DNA of 64,000 nucleotides from Methylobacterium marchantiae (GTDB lineage Bacteria > Pseudomonadota > Alphaproteobacteria > Rhizobiales > Beijerinckiaceae), in assembly GCF_022179405.1 (NCBI RefSeq), contig NZ_BPQT01000037.1, positions 1 to 64,000 of the forward strand. The letters run 5' to 3'. The notes under the pieces were generated by a model. The model saw only the letters and a program-made list of their open reading frames with translations, had not been told where the DNA came from and did not search any database. A program made the position numbers and the translations under genes. Positions 7,367 to 16,866 of the stretch are shown here, one piece after another; within the stretch, counting starts at the first letter, position 1; every line of letters begins with the position of its first letter.

Positions 7367-8191
7367 ATGTCCACGATCCCCATCGACGACCCCGCCGATC
7401 CACGCATCGCCGCCTATGCCGCCATGCGCGAGCGCGACATCGTCGGACGCGAGGGTCGGTTCATCGTCGAGGGGGAGGTGACACTGAGGGTTCTGCTCTC
7501 GGGTGCCGCCCGGTTCACGCCCGAATCGCTACTGCTGAGCCATGAGCGCGCGGCCCCGCTCTCCGATGTCCTTGCCGCCCTGCCGGGATCGGTGCCGGTC
7601 TACACCGCCTCGAAAGCGGTGATGAGCGCCATCGCAGGCTTCCCGATCCATCGCGGCGTCATGGCGGTGGGACTGCGCGGTGCGGAGATTCCCCTCGCCC
7701 TTCCCCCCGCACCGGCCCCCGTCCTGGTGGTCGGCCTCGTCGGGTTGACCAACCACGACAATGTCGGCGGCCTGTTCCGCAATGCCGCCGCGTTCGGGGC
7801 CGACGGCGTGATCCTCGACCGCGCCACCTGCGACCCGCTCTATCGCAAGGCGATCCGAGTCTCGGCCGGCGCGGCGCTGATCGTGCCCTTCGTGCGGCTG
7901 GAGGCAGAGGCCATGCTGCACTTCGCCGAGGCCAACGACCTCGTTCCTCTGGCCTTCAGCCCGCGTGGAGAGCACGTGCTCGCCGACTTGGAGGCTCCAT
8001 CGCGCGCGATGCTGCTTCTCGGCTCCGAAGGCCCGGGTCTGTCACCGGACATGATGGCGCGCGCCCGCACCGTACGGATCCCGATGGCGTCCGGATTCGA
8101 CTCGCTCAACGTGGCCACCGCCGGCGCATTGGCCCTCCATCATCTGGCGATGCGGGCACGCGACAATCCGCACCCATTGTCCCGTCCCTGA
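7367..8191 (+). CDS. TrmH/SpoU-family RNA 2'-O-methyltransferase
   Basis: A 274-residue enzyme predicted to methylate ribose 2'-OH groups in rRNA or tRNA with S-adenosylmethionine. The knotted catalytic domain shows all three SpoU motifs: GLTNHDNVGGLFRNAAAFG (motif 1, with the catalytic Arg), LLLGSEGPGLS (motif 2) and IPMASGFDSLNVATAGAL (motif 3). The N-terminal part carries the substrate-binding segment MRERDIVGREGRFIVEGE. I chose the ATG at 7367; earlier in-frame codons lie in the hairpin region. The target nucleotide cannot be told. Confidence 0.88.
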   Translation: MSTIPIDDPADPRIAAYAAMRERDIVGREGRFIVEGEVTLRVLLSGAARFTPESLLLSHERAAPLSDVLAALPGSVPVYTASKAVMSAIAGFPIHRGVMAVGLRGAEIPLALPPAPAPVLVVGLVGLTNHDNVGGLFRNAAAFGADGVILDRATCDPLYRKAIRVSAGAALIVPFVRLEAEAMLHFAEANDLVPLAFSPRGEHVLADLEAPSRAMLLLGSEGPGLSPDMMARARTVRIPMASGFDSLNVATAGALALHHLAMRARDNPHPLSRP

Positions 8192-8355
8192 AGCCGGTCG
8201 AGATTAGACGGCAAGCTAGGCCGGTGCGAGCGAACTCCCGGGCGCGGGGCTTTGAGCTTGGAACGAATATCGATACGCCTTCGTGCGAGGGGATTCCCCT
8301 CGACGAGGGCCTGTCGCCGAAGGAGTTGAAGGCGTTGCTTCAGTCACGGGATGGC

Positions 8356-9915
8356 ATGCGGACCCTGTCCGGACGCCGCGTCATCGTCGTCGGCGCCGGT
8401 CCTGGAGGATTGGCGACGGCGCTCCTGCTCGCGCGTGCCGGCGTCCACGTCACCCTGATCGAGAAGGACCCGGCCGTGGGAGGCCGGACCAAGACGGTGG
8501 AGGCGCCGGGCGGCTACCGGTTCGACATCGGCCCGACCTTCTTCCTCTATCCACAGATTCTCGCGGACATCTTCGAGACCTGCGGTGAGCGGCTCGAGGA
8601 CCACGTCAAGCTGGAACGGCTCGATCCGCAATACCATCTCGTCTTCGAGGGAGGTGGTGAGATCCAGGCCACCAACGACATGGACAGGCTGGAGGCCGAG
8701 GTCGCCCGCATCGCACCGGACGACGCCAAGAACGTCCGAAAATTCTTCGCCGACAACCGGGTGAAGCTGAAGTTCTTCAAGCCGGTTCTGGAACAGGCCT
8801 TCCACACCCTGCGCGCCATGGCCTCGCCGGCCATGCTCACGGCCCTGCCCTATCTCCATCCCGGCCGCAGCGTCGACAAGGACCTGCAGCGCTACTTCAA
8901 GGACCCGCGGGTTCGCCTCGCCTTCGCGTTCCAGACCAAATATCTCGGCATGTCGCCGTTCCGGTGCCCGAGCCTGTTCACCATCCTGTCGTTTCTCGAA
9001 TACGAGCACGGGGTCTACCACCCGGTCGGCGGCTGCGGCGCGGTATCGGAGGCGATGGCCGGCCTGGCCCGCCGCATGGGCGTGGACATCCGGCTCGACA
9101 CGGCGGTCGACCGGGTGATCTTCGAGGGAAAGAAGGCGACGGGCGTGGTCTGCGGGGCCGAGACCCTGAAGGCCGACGCCGTGGTGATCAACGGCGATTT
9201 CGCCAAGGTCATCAAAGATCTGGTGCCGCAGACGCACCGTCCGCGCTGGCGCGACGCCAAGATCGACAAGGCGCGGCTCTCGTGCTCGACCTTCATGATG
9301 TATCTCGGAATCGAGGGGAAGGTGCCGGCGAGCCTCGGCCACCACACCATCTTCCTGTCGGAGGAATACGCCCGCAACATCCGCGAGATCACCGAGGGCA
9401 CCCTGCCGATGCAGCCCTCGCTCTACGTCCAGCACGCGGGCTACACCGATGGCGGCATGGCGCCGGCCGGCCATACCAGCCTCTACGTCCTCGTTCCGGT
9501 GCCCAACCTGAAATCCGGGATCGACTGGCCCGCCACCCGCGAGAGCTACCGGCGCCTCGTCCTCGACCGGCTGAAGCTGCTGGGCCTCACCGACATCGAG
9601 GACCGCATCCGCTACGAACGTATCGTCGACCCGACGCAGTGGCGGGACGATTTCTTCGTGCACGAGGGTGCCACCTTCAACCTCGCCCATGACCTGATGC
9701 AGATGCTGTATTTCCGCCCGCACAACCGCTTCGGTCCGGGGCTCTACCTCGTCGGCGGCGGTACCCATCCGGGTTCCGGCCTTCCGGTGATCTACGAGGG
9801 GGCGCGCATCACCGCCCGCCTTCTCATCGAGGAACTCTCCGCCGGGCGCGTGGGCGCGGAGGCTGCCGGCATCCCCACCACCCAGCCGCTCGCCACCTCG
9901 GGCGAGACCTCGTGA
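8356..9915 (+). CDS. Carotenoid desaturase, CrtI/CrtN superfamily (first copy)
   Basis: An FAD-dependent enzyme of about 519 residues. The dinucleotide-binding motif GAGPGG is at residues 13-18, followed by the family region GGRTKTVEAPGGYRFDIGP. The C-terminal FAD signature reads GGGTHPGSGLPVIYEGARIT. CrtI/CrtN enzymes insert double bonds into phytoene, squalene or diapocarotenoid chains. The frame is open from a GTG at 8224, 44 codons earlier; I prefer 8356 because codon bias and family length fit better. Its GTGA overlap with the next gene indicates one operon. By context it probably acts on C30 carotenoids, together with the second copy at 14522. Confidence 0.82.
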   Translation: MRTLSGRRVIVVGAGPGGLATALLLARAGVHVTLIEKDPAVGGRTKTVEAPGGYRFDIGPTFFLYPQILADIFETCGERLEDHVKLERLDPQYHLVFEGGGEIQATNDMDRLEAEVARIAPDDAKNVRKFFADNRVKLKFFKPVLEQAFHTLRAMASPAMLTALPYLHPGRSVDKDLQRYFKDPRVRLAFAFQTKYLGMSPFRCPSLFTILSFLEYEHGVYHPVGGCGAVSEAMAGLARRMGVDIRLDTAVDRVIFEGKKATGVVCGAETLKADAVVINGDFAKVIKDLVPQTHRPRWRDAKIDKARLSCSTFMMYLGIEGKVPASLGHHTIFLSEEYARNIREITEGTLPMQPSLYVQHAGYTDGGMAPAGHTSLYVLVPVPNLKSGIDWPATRESYRRLVLDRLKLLGLTDIEDRIRYERIVDPTQWRDDFFVHEGATFNLAHDLMQMLYFRPHNRFGPGLYLVGGGTHPGSGLPVIYEGARITARLLIEELSAGRVGAEAAGIPTTQPLATSGETS

Positions 9916-10340
9916 CTCACCCCATCGCGAAAGGCCTCGCGCTGATCCTCGGCATCGCCTGCAGCCCTGCCTGCGCCGCCACCGTCGAGGTCGTGGTGGA
10001 GGGGATCGAGCCGGGAGCCGGCACGGTCTACGTCGCCCTGTGCCAGGACGGCCTGTCGGAGGCCGAGTGCCGCAGCGGCCAGGATGTCGCGGCGGACGGC
10101 CGGAGCCAGCGGGTGGTCCTCACCGGGATCGCACCCGGCATCTACGCGGTCGCCGCCTACCAGGACCTCAACGGCAACCGCCGCCTCGACCGCACCGGTC
10201 TCGGCCTGCCCCTCGAACCCTATGGCTTCTCCGGCGAGACGACGCGCACCCGGCCGGATTTCGCGCGCGCGCGGTTCACCCTGCGCGAGCCCGGGATCGC
10301 CCTGCGGGTGCGCCTCGTCCGCGCCCTGCCGCCCCGCTGA
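9912..10340 (+). CDS. DUF2141 exported protein
   Basis: A 142-residue protein with an N-terminal signal peptide (cleavage near CAA at residues 21-23). The rest matches DUF2141: a beta-rich domain with YQDLNGNRRLDRTGLGLP and EPYGFSG, the segment typical of this family. The GTG start overlaps the desaturase stop (GTGA). The role of DUF2141 is unknown; it is repeatedly seen beside carotenoid genes in my recollection, which suggests a periplasmic or outer-membrane role in carotenoid handling. That last step is inference. Confidence 0.78.
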   Translation: MTHPIAKGLALILGIACSPACAATVEVVVEGIEPGAGTVYVALCQDGLSEAECRSGQDVAADGRSQRVVLTGIAPGIYAVAAYQDLNGNRRLDRTGLGLPLEPYGFSGETTRTRPDFARARFTLREPGIALRVRLVRALPPR

Positions 10341-10351
10341 ACCGGCCAGTC

Positions 10352-11332
10352 ATGAGTCCGGAACAGGAGCCCCTGGTCGCGATCCGGGGCGCCGTCCTCG
10401 CCTATCGCGGCCATTGCGTCCTGCGCGGCGTCGATTGCCGGATCGAGGCGGGCGAGACCCTGGCGCTGCTCGGGCCCAACGGCGCCGGCAAGAGCTCGCT
10501 GATGCGCCTCGTGGCCGGACGGCTGCCACCAGGGAGCGGCACCGTGCGGATCGCCGGTGCCGACCCGTTCCGCGAGCGGGAGGCCCGGCGCGCCATCGGC
10601 TGGGTGCCGCAGGAGATCGCCCTCTATCCGCGCCTCACCGTGGCCGAGAACCTGTCGGTCTTCGCCCAGCTGTCCGGGATCGGCCGCAGCGAACGCAAGG
10701 CGGCCGTCGCCACCGCCCTGGAACTCGCCGATCTCGGTGAGGTGGCGCGCCGCCCCGTGGGACATCTGTCGGGCGGCTACCAGCGCCGGGCCAACATCGC
10801 CGCGAGCCTGATGGCGCGGCCGCGCCTCGTCCTCCTCGACGAGCCGACCCAAGGCGTGGACCTGCACGCCCGCGCGGCGATCCATGCAGTGCTCGCGCGC
10901 CTTCGGGCGCAAGGCGCCGCCATTCTCATCGCCACCCACGATTTCGCCGAGGCCGAACGCCTCGCCGATCGGGTCGCCATCCTGGCGGACGGCCGGCTCG
11001 TCCACGAAGGCCGGCTCGCGATCCTGCTGGAACGCATCCGCGCGGAGGTTCCCGAACACGAGGTGGCACTCGCGAGCCCCGCCGATCCTGCCGCCGAGGC
11101 GGCCTTGCGCCGGGCGGGGTTCGTCCCCGTCGATACCGGGCTGACCTGGCGGGCCAGCCATCGGGCAGGTCTCGACGGGACCGCCCTCCTCGGCACCCTC
11201 CGGACGGAGGGCGTACCGGTGGCCGAGATCCGCATCCGCACGCCCGGTCTGGAGGCGATCTATCGCGAGGCCCTGGACCGCGCCGAGCCGGATCGGCCCG
11301 TCCAACTCCGTCGGACGGGGAACGAGACATGA
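10352..11332 (+). CDS. ABC exporter ATP-binding protein
   Basis: A 326-residue ATPase of the DrrA/CcmA-like export type. Walker A is GPNGAGKSS at about residues 42-50, the Q-loop [14 protein letters not shown], the signature HLSGGYQRR, Walker [13 protein letters not shown] and the H-loop [11 protein letters not shown]-terminal extension of about 100 residues is typical of drug or lipid exporters. It overlaps the next gene by 4 bases (ATGA) and so forms a two-gene exporter with it. Its place inside the carotenoid cluster suggests the cargo is a carotenoid glycolipid or a precursor; no sequence feature proves this. Confidence 0.85.
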   Translation: MSPEQEPLVAIRGAVLAYRGHCVLRGVDCRIEAGETLALLGPNGAGKSSLMRLVAGRLPPGSGTVRIAGADPFREREARRAIGWVPQEIALYPRLTVAENLSVFAQLSGIGRSERKAAVATALELADLGEVARRPVGHLSGGYQRRANIAASLMARPRLVLLDEPTQGVDLHARAAIHAVLARLRAQGAAILIATHDFAEAERLADRVAILADGRLVHEGRLAILLERIRAEVPEHEVALASPADPAAEAALRRAGFVPVDTGLTWRASHRAGLDGTALLGTLRTEGVPVAEIRIRTPGLEAIYREALDRAEPDRPVQLRRTGNET

Positions 11333-12534
11333 TCGCCGCCGCCTTCCGGGTGATGCTGATCAGCCTCCGGCGCGACCGCGCCGCCCTGGTCATGGCCTTC
11401 GTCCTGCCGACCGTGATCTTCATGATCTTCGCCGCGATCTTCTCGGGCGCCATCGGCGACCGCATCCGCATCCATCTCGGTCTCGTCGACCTCGCCCGTA
11501 CCGAGACCACCGGGCGGCTGATGAATGCCCTGGAGGCCGACCCGTCCCTGCGCATCGAGCGCCTGAACGCGACCGATCTCGCCGAGGCGACGAGCGCAGT
11601 CCGGCGCGGTGAGGTCGACGCCGCCCTGGTCCTGCGCGGCGATCTCGACGCACCGGCGACGGGAGCTCCGCCGGAGGCCGCCCAGCCGGTGGTGCTGATC
11701 GAGAACCCGGCCCGCGCGCTCGCCACCCCGATCGCGCTCGGCCAGTTGCAGCGCGTCCTCAACGAGTCGCTGCCCGACGTGGTGCTCGCCCGGATCGTCG
11801 CCGACGTGGAGCGCTCGGGCAAGATCGGGCCGGACGAGCGCGCCTTCCTCAACCAGGCCTTCGCCGAGCAGCGCGCCCGCAAGGAGCCGTTCTCCTTCGC
11901 CTCGCTCGTGGAGCGCAGGAGCACGGCTTCGGGTCGCACCAACGAGCGGGTGAGCTACTATGCCGGCGCCATCACCGCCGTGTTCCTGCTGTTCGCCGCC
12001 ATGCAGGGGGCGATGTCCCTGGTGGAGGAGCGGCAATCGGGCCTCGCCGACCGGCTCATGGCCGGGCCCGGGGGGCTGGCCGTCGTGGTGCTGGGCAAGT
12101 TCCTGTTCCTGGTGATCCAGGGGATGGTCCAGGCCGGATTGATCTTCGCTGCCGCCGCCCTGGTCTACGGGGTCGAGATCGGCCCGCACTGGCCGGCCTG
12201 GATCGTCACCTCGCTCCTCGTCTCGGCCATGGCGGCGGGGCTGGCGCTCGCCGCCTGTGCCGCGGCCAACACCCGCCAGCAGGCGCATCTCGCCTCCACT
12301 TTCGGCGTGCTCCTGCTCTCTGCGGTGGGCGGCAGCATGGTCCCGCGCTTCCTGATGCCGCCCTGGCTGCAGCAGGCCGGCTGGCTCACCCCCAACGCCT
12401 GGGCCATCGAGGCCTACCAGAATGCGCTCGGCGAAGGCTGGTCGGCGGCACTGCCGTCCTGGGGCGTGATGATCACCGTGGCGGCGCTGGGACTCGTCGC
12501 GGCGGTGGGGCTGGTGTCGCGGCGGGTGGTGTAA
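11329..12534 (+). CDS. ABC-2 type exporter permease
   Basis: A 401-residue membrane protein with one N-terminal transmembrane helix (residues 18-40), a large extracytoplasmic domain, and five helices from about 205 to the end. This is the ABC-2 layout of the YhhJ/DrrB type. The segment [20 protein letters not shown] matches the family's last extracytoplasmic re-entrant region. It pairs with the ATPase at 10352. Because it has a full-length permease domain, a homodimer would complete the exporter. Confidence 0.83.
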   Translation: MIAAAFRVMLISLRRDRAALVMAFVLPTVIFMIFAAIFSGAIGDRIRIHLGLVDLARTETTGRLMNALEADPSLRIERLNATDLAEATSAVRRGEVDAALVLRGDLDAPATGAPPEAAQPVVLIENPARALATPIALGQLQRVLNESLPDVVLARIVADVERSGKIGPDERAFLNQAFAEQRARKEPFSFASLVERRSTASGRTNERVSYYAGAITAVFLLFAAMQGAMSLVEERQSGLADRLMAGPGGLAVVVLGKFLFLVIQGMVQAGLIFAAAALVYGVEIGPHWPAWIVTSLLVSAMAAGLALAACAAANTRQQAHLASTFGVLLLSAVGGSMVPRFLMPPWLQQAGWLTPNAWAIEAYQNALGEGWSAALPSWGVMITVAALGLVAAVGLVSRRVV

Positions 12535-12629
12535 TGCCGGCACCGCCCTGAGGAGGCGAAATCGGCATAAAAGTGGTGTATCTTACCCTTCAGCGGCCGG
12601 AATTTAGGCCTGAAGCAGGACTTTTGCGG

Positions 12630-13844
12630 ATGCTCCACCGCCTGGAGATCGAGAACTTCTCCTCGATCCGCGATCCGCAGATCATCGATCTGAGGACGAG
12701 CGGCCATGCGTCGAACGACGGGAACCATCTCGCGCCGATCCACAGCAGCGCGAAGGAACTGGCTCCGAAGGTCGTGGCCATCTTCGGGGCCAATGCTTCG
12801 GGAAAATCCAATGTGCTGAAGGCGCTGTCCTTCGTGAGCTGGTTTGTCAGGGACAGCTTCTCGGCACCGCGTGGCACACGGATGCCCTTCGATCGGTTCA
12901 ACGACTTAGCCATGCTGGAAGCACCATCTCGTTTGGCGATCCATCTGAGCGGCCTTGAGGATATATCACAGGCCGAAGACCCAAATGCACTTCAATGCAC
13001 ATATATCTATGAAGTGATTCTCGGCGGAAGTGGTTCTGCGTCAGTCCTGAAAGAGATTTTATCGTACAGTCCGTCTCATGCCAGCCGTAGACTCAAGCTG
13101 TTTGAGCGTGACTCCAAGGGGACCGTCACAGCCGCTCGGGCTTTCGGGCTCGCAGGATTTAGGCAAGCCCTTCACAAGGTGCTCCGTCCCGATGCAAGTG
13201 TGATCGCAACGCTAGCACAACTCGACCATCCCTATTCAAAATCGATCTGGGAATCTGCAAATAGGGTAACGAAGAATATTCTTTTTGAAAGAATAGATTC
13301 ACCAGACGATCTTGTCACACGACATTACGCCGAGAGGCCGGAACTCATTGATGCCTTAAATGGAGAAATCGAAAGAATAGATCTCGGAATTGACTCGATG
13401 CACATCCAGTCAAACCAAAATGGACCGTTGGCTGCCATGTTTACTCATCAGGGTCTCGCCTACTCGATGCCAATGGTATACGAAAGTCACGGTACACGTC
13501 AGTTTATAAAACTCTACCCTTCTCTATTTAGTGCTCTTGAGGTGGGCGGGATCGCCATCATTGACGAGCTCGACTCAGCCATCCATCCCCTGATCCTTCC
13601 GGAAATCCTGAGGTGGTTCCGCGATCCGGTACGAAATCCACGAAATGCCCAGCTCTGGATGACCTGCCACAACGCCTCACTGCTCGAAGACCTCAGCAAG
13701 GAGGAGGTCCTATTTTGCGAGAAGGACGGACAGGGCCGCACCCAGGTCTACGGCCTCAGCGATATCCAGGCGCTCCGGCGCGGCGACAATTACTATCGGA
13801 AGTACCTCGGCGGGGCCTTCGGCGCGGTGCCGCAGATCGGATGA
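12630..13844 (+). CDS. AAA family ATPase, RloA/OLD-like
   Basis: A 404-residue SMC/OLD-like ATPase. Walker A is FGANASGKS at about residues 52-60 and Walker B is IAIIDELDSAIHP at about 308-320. The H-loop is LWMTCHNASLLE. The position of an ABC signature holds VYESHGTRQF, as in AAA_15/AAA_21 proteins. GC content falls clearly at about 12950-13560, unlike the flanking carotenoid genes. It overlaps the next gene by 4 bases (ATGA), so the two are coupled. ATPases paired with RloB are suspected phage-defence proteins. Start chosen at MLHRLEIENFSS; the frame is open 19 codons earlier. Confidence 0.85.
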   Translation: MLHRLEIENFSSIRDPQIIDLRTSGHASNDGNHLAPIHSSAKELAPKVVAIFGANASGKSNVLKALSFVSWFVRDSFSAPRGTRMPFDRFNDLAMLEAPSRLAIHLSGLEDISQAEDPNALQCTYIYEVILGGSGSASVLKEILSYSPSHASRRLKLFERDSKGTVTAARAFGLAGFRQALHKVLRPDASVIATLAQLDHPYSKSIWESANRVTKNILFERIDSPDDLVTRHYAERPELIDALNGEIERIDLGIDSMHIQSNQNGPLAAMFTHQGLAYSMPMVYESHGTRQFIKLYPSLFSALEVGGIAIIDELDSAIHPLILPEILRWFRDPVRNPRNAQLWMTCHNASLLEDLSKEEVLFCEKDGQGRTQVYGLSDIQALRRGDNYYRKYLGGAFGAVPQIG

Positions 13845-14410
13845 GGCAGCGCCGTCCCGCGATCCCGCAACGCCGCCGCATCTTCCTCGGATGCGAAGGA
13901 GAGAGCGAGCAGAGCTACGGCGTCCTGCTCGGACGGCTGATCGAGGCGCGGCATCGGCGCATCCACATCGACGCCGTGCTTCTGCAGCCCGGCGCAGGCG
14001 ATCCCCTCGGCCTCGTCGAGCGGGCCATCCGCCAGATCCGTGATCGCACCATGCGGACGGGTGCCTATGCCGGAGGAGCCATCCTTCTCGACAGCGACAA
14101 GCGAGGGCTCGTGCCCGAACGTGATGCGAAGGCCGCAACTCTTTGCGCTCAGCACCGGCTTCACCTGATTTGGCAGGAGCCCTGCCACGAAGCCTTTCTG
14201 CTCCGTCATCTGGTACGATGCGAAACGCTGAGGCCGGCGGGGACTCATCAGTCCCTGGACGAACTCCGCCGCCGTTGGCCGGATTATCGAAAGGGCCTCG
14301 CGGCGACCCGGCTCGCCCTAACGCTAGACGAGGCCTGCGTCCTGCGCGCAGCCTCTGTCGAGGCGGCCCTCAACGCCTTCCTCGAAACCATCGAGTTTGG
14401 GCGTGATTGA
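13841..14410 (+). CDS. RloB-like protein (predicted nuclease partner of the AAA ATPase)
   Basis: A 189-residue protein. The N-terminal motif IFLGCEGESEQSYGVLL (Glu19, Glu21, Glu23) and the later ILLDSDKRGL (Asp83, Asp85) are the acidic pairs expected of RloB, which resembles TOPRIM nucleases. Rlo genes were first described as ORFs linked to type I restriction loci in Campylobacter. No restriction genes lie here. Translation is coupled to the ATPase through the ATGA overlap. Together they form a compact two-gene unit inserted between the carotenoid exporter and the second desaturase. Defence function is inferred, not shown. Confidence 0.75.
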   Translation: MRQRRPAIPQRRRIFLGCEGESEQSYGVLLGRLIEARHRRIHIDAVLLQPGAGDPLGLVERAIRQIRDRTMRTGAYAGGAILLDSDKRGLVPERDAKAATLCAQHRLHLIWQEPCHEAFLLRHLVRCETLRPAGTHQSLDELRRRWPDYRKGLAATRLALTLDEACVLRAASVEAALNAFLETIEFGRD

Positions 14411-14483
14411 AGAGGCATCATCGCTTCGGCGCGACCGGTTAGCGCGTTGACCATCGGCCGATCCGGTCTAGCTTAGTTCGAGA

Positions 14484-14505
14484 GGACGCGGCGTTATCCG
14501 CGTCC
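14484..14505 (+). other. Leader hairpin before the second desaturase
   Basis: GGACGCGG (14484-14491) pairs perfectly with CCGCGTCC (14498-14505) around CGTTAT. The hairpin ends 16 bases before the ATG at 14522, next to the GGGGAG ribosome site, so it could be a terminator of the inserted pair or tune translation of the desaturase. Confidence 0.4.
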
Positions 14506-14521
14506 GGGGAGTGATGAGAAC

Positions 14522-16063
14522 ATGCGGGTCGGTTCGTCGGTCGCCGTCGTCGGCGCAGGGTTGGGCGGGCTGGCGGCCGCCTGCGTGAGCGCCGCGCGCG
14601 GCCACACGGTAACGCTCTACGACAAGAACGACTGGCTCGGCGGCAAGGCCGCGGTCCTGCACGAGGGCGGGTTCCGCTTCGACATGGGGCCGACCATCCT
14701 GACGGTTCCGAAGGTGCTGGAGCGGATCTTCCAAGAGGCCGGACGCGACATCCGTGACTACCTCGACCTGCGCCGCCTCGACCCGCAATGGCGCTGCTTC
14801 TTCGACGACGACACCCGGATCGACCTGATGGCCGACGTGCCTGCCATGGCCGCCGACATGGAGCGCTTCGCGCCCAATACCGGGGCCGGCGAAGGCTACA
14901 AGAAGTTCCTCGAAATCTCCGAGCACCTTCACGGCGTCTCCGACCGGTTCTTCTTCTGGAAGCCGGTGGAGGACCTGTTCGACACGATCAACATCCGCGC
15001 CAACATGAATCCCGGGACGCTGCGCGACGTGCTGTCGCTGCGCATGGGCTCCTCGGTGGCCGGCACCATCCGCTCGAAAGTGAAGGATGCGCGCCTCGCA
15101 CAGATGCTCGACCATTTCGTGCAATATGTCGGCTCGTCCCCCTACGGCGCGCCGGCCGTGCTCTGCGCCATCGCCCACATGCAGACGGCCGAAGGCGTCT
15201 GGTATCCGATGGGCGGCACCCGCGCCGTGGCCGAGGCGCTGACGAAGCTCGCGGGCGAACTCGGCGCCACCCTGCGGCCGGGCAACGAGGTCACGGGGCT
15301 CGCCATCGAGAACGGCACGGTCAAGGGCGTGAAGACGGCCGCCGGCATCACTCCGTTCGATGCCGTCATCTCCAACATGGATTCGGTTCGGACCTACCGC
15401 GAGCTCGTCGGCGGCGAGGTCGGCAAGGCCTACGAGAAGAAGAGCTTCGAGCCGGCCTGTTCGGGCGTGGTGCTCTATCTCGGTCTTAACAAGCGCTACG
15501 ACCACCTCAACCACCACGATTTCGTCTTCTCCCGCGATCCCGAGGAGGAGTTCGACTACATCTACCGCAAGGGTGAGCCGGCCCCCGATCCGACGGCCTA
15601 CCTCGCCGCGCCCTCCTCCACCGATCCGTCGGTGGCGCCGGAGGGTGGCGAGGCGCTCTACGTCCTCGTCCACACGCCGTATCTGCGGCCGCACCACGAC
15701 TGGTCGACGATGTTTCCGGCCTACCGTCAGGTCATCCTCGACAAGCTCAAGCGCACCGGCCACATGCCCGACCTGGAAGAGCGCATCGTCGTCGAACGCC
15801 ACCTCACGCCGCAGGACATCCACGAGCGCTACAAGGTGCTCAACGGTGCGATCTACGGCCTCGCCTCGCACGGCAAGTTCATGGGTGCGTTCAAGCCCGG
15901 CAACCGCTCGCGGCAGGTGCGCGGCCTCTATCTCGCGGGCGGCGCGGCCCATCCCGGCCCCGGTATGCCGATGGTGATGATGTCGGGCTGGATCGCCGCC
16001 GACGCGCACGATTCCGACGCGCAGGGCGGGGACACCCGCGGCGAGGTGCGGCAGAGCGCGTGA
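14522..16063 (+). CDS. Carotenoid desaturase/oxygenase, CrtI/CrtN superfamily (second copy)
   Basis: A 513-residue FAD enzyme. GAGLGG (residues 11-16) is the nucleotide-binding motif; GGKAAVLHEGGFRFDMGPT is the family's second block. The C-terminal signature is GGAAHPGPGMPMVMMSG, which resembles diapocarotenoid oxygenases (CrtP/CrtNb) more than the first copy does. It may therefore oxidise a terminal methyl of a C30 chain, while the first copy desaturates; the split of roles is inference. The stop overlaps the acyltransferase start (GTGA), so the last three genes are one transcription unit. Confidence 0.82.
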   Translation: MRVGSSVAVVGAGLGGLAAACVSAARGHTVTLYDKNDWLGGKAAVLHEGGFRFDMGPTILTVPKVLERIFQEAGRDIRDYLDLRRLDPQWRCFFDDDTRIDLMADVPAMAADMERFAPNTGAGEGYKKFLEISEHLHGVSDRFFFWKPVEDLFDTINIRANMNPGTLRDVLSLRMGSSVAGTIRSKVKDARLAQMLDHFVQYVGSSPYGAPAVLCAIAHMQTAEGVWYPMGGTRAVAEALTKLAGELGATLRPGNEVTGLAIENGTVKGVKTAAGITPFDAVISNMDSVRTYRELVGGEVGKAYEKKSFEPACSGVVLYLGLNKRYDHLNHHDFVFSRDPEEEFDYIYRKGEPAPDPTAYLAAPSSTDPSVAPEGGEALYVLVHTPYLRPHHDWSTMFPAYRQVILDKLKRTGHMPDLEERIVVERHLTPQDIHERYKVLNGAIYGLASHGKFMGAFKPGNRSRQVRGLYLAGGAAHPGPGMPMVMMSGWIAADAHDSDAQGGDTRGEVRQSA

Positions 16064-16866
16064 GCCCGCCGGCTCGCCCCACGCCGCGCCATTCGCCCCC
16101 GATCTGGCGGTTCATGGTCTGGTATTTCGACCGGTTCCTGCGCCGCCACCTGAACGCACTCCGGCTCGCCCGCTGGGGCGTGCCGGAAATCGGCGACCAT
16201 TCCGGTCCCATCGTCGTCGTGCTCAACCATCCGGCCTGGTGGGATGCGGCCGTAGTCATCCTGCTCGCCGGCCGCCTGTTCCCGGACAGGACCAGCCACG
16301 CCCCGTTCGACGCGAAGGCGCTCGAGAAATACGCGATCTTCGCGCGGATCGGCGCATTTCCGGTTGACCTCGACTCCGGTCGCGGCGCGGCGCAGTTCCT
16401 CAAACATTCACGTGCCGTCCTCGGCGCGCCCGGACAGGTGCTCTGGATCACGGCGCAGGGGCGTTTCGTCGACGTCCGCGCCCGGCCGCTGGGCCTGCGC
16501 GGCGGTGTCGCGAGACTGCCCGAGATCGCCCCCGATGCCCTGTTCGTGCCGCTGGCCCTGGACTACGCCTTCTGGGAGGAGCGCGGCGCGGAAGCCTTCG
16601 CCGCCTTCGGCACACCGGTGCGGGGAGGCGAGCTTCTCGCCCTGCCCCGGCCGGAGCGCCTCGCGCGGATGGAGGCCGACCTGACCGAGACCCTGGACCG
16701 GCTCTGTGCCGACGTCGTCGCCCGCGAGCCCGAGCGGTTCACGACGCTGACCTCCGGCGGAAAGGGCGTCGGCGGCATCTACGACGGCTGGCGCCGGATG
16801 CGGGCCGTACTGGCCGGGCGTCGTTTCGACCCCGCCCACCATTCCGAGGAAGACCGAGCCCCGTGA
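16060..16866 (+). CDS. PlsC-type acyltransferase
   Basis: A 268-residue 1-acyl-glycerol-phosphate acyltransferase-like protein. The catalytic block is NHPAWWD (the NHx4D motif with its middle changed), followed by a glycine-rich region VDLDSGRGAAQF and WITAQGRFVDVR in the place of the EGTR block. The N-terminus has a moderately hydrophobic segment. In staphyloxanthin-type pathways an acyltransferase esterifies the sugar of the glycosyl carotenoid. The context between a desaturase and a glycosyltransferase supports that role here. GTG start, overlapping its upstream neighbour. Confidence 0.78.
   Translation: MSPPARPTPRHSPPIWRFMVWYFDRFLRRHLNALRLARWGVPEIGDHSGPIVVVLNHPAWWDAAVVILLAGRLFPDRTSHAPFDAKALEKYAIFARIGAFPVDLDSGRGAAQFLKHSRAVLGAPGQVLWITAQGRFVDVRARPLGLRGGVARLPEIAPDALFVPLALDYAFWEERGAEAFAAFGTPVRGGELLALPRPERLARMEADLTETLDRLCADVVAREPERFTTLTSGGKGVGGIYDGWRRMRAVLAGRRFDPAHHSEEDRAP

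Noticed and set aside
8344-9768. A 474-codon open frame on the minus strand under the first desaturase
   Set aside because: It is opposite a gene with intact FAD motifs and shows no family blocks. Rejected as a shadow.
12573-12629. A longer N-terminus for the AAA ATPase
   Set aside because: The 19 extra codons are not similar to the family and the downstream ATG has better spacing; the shorter start was kept.
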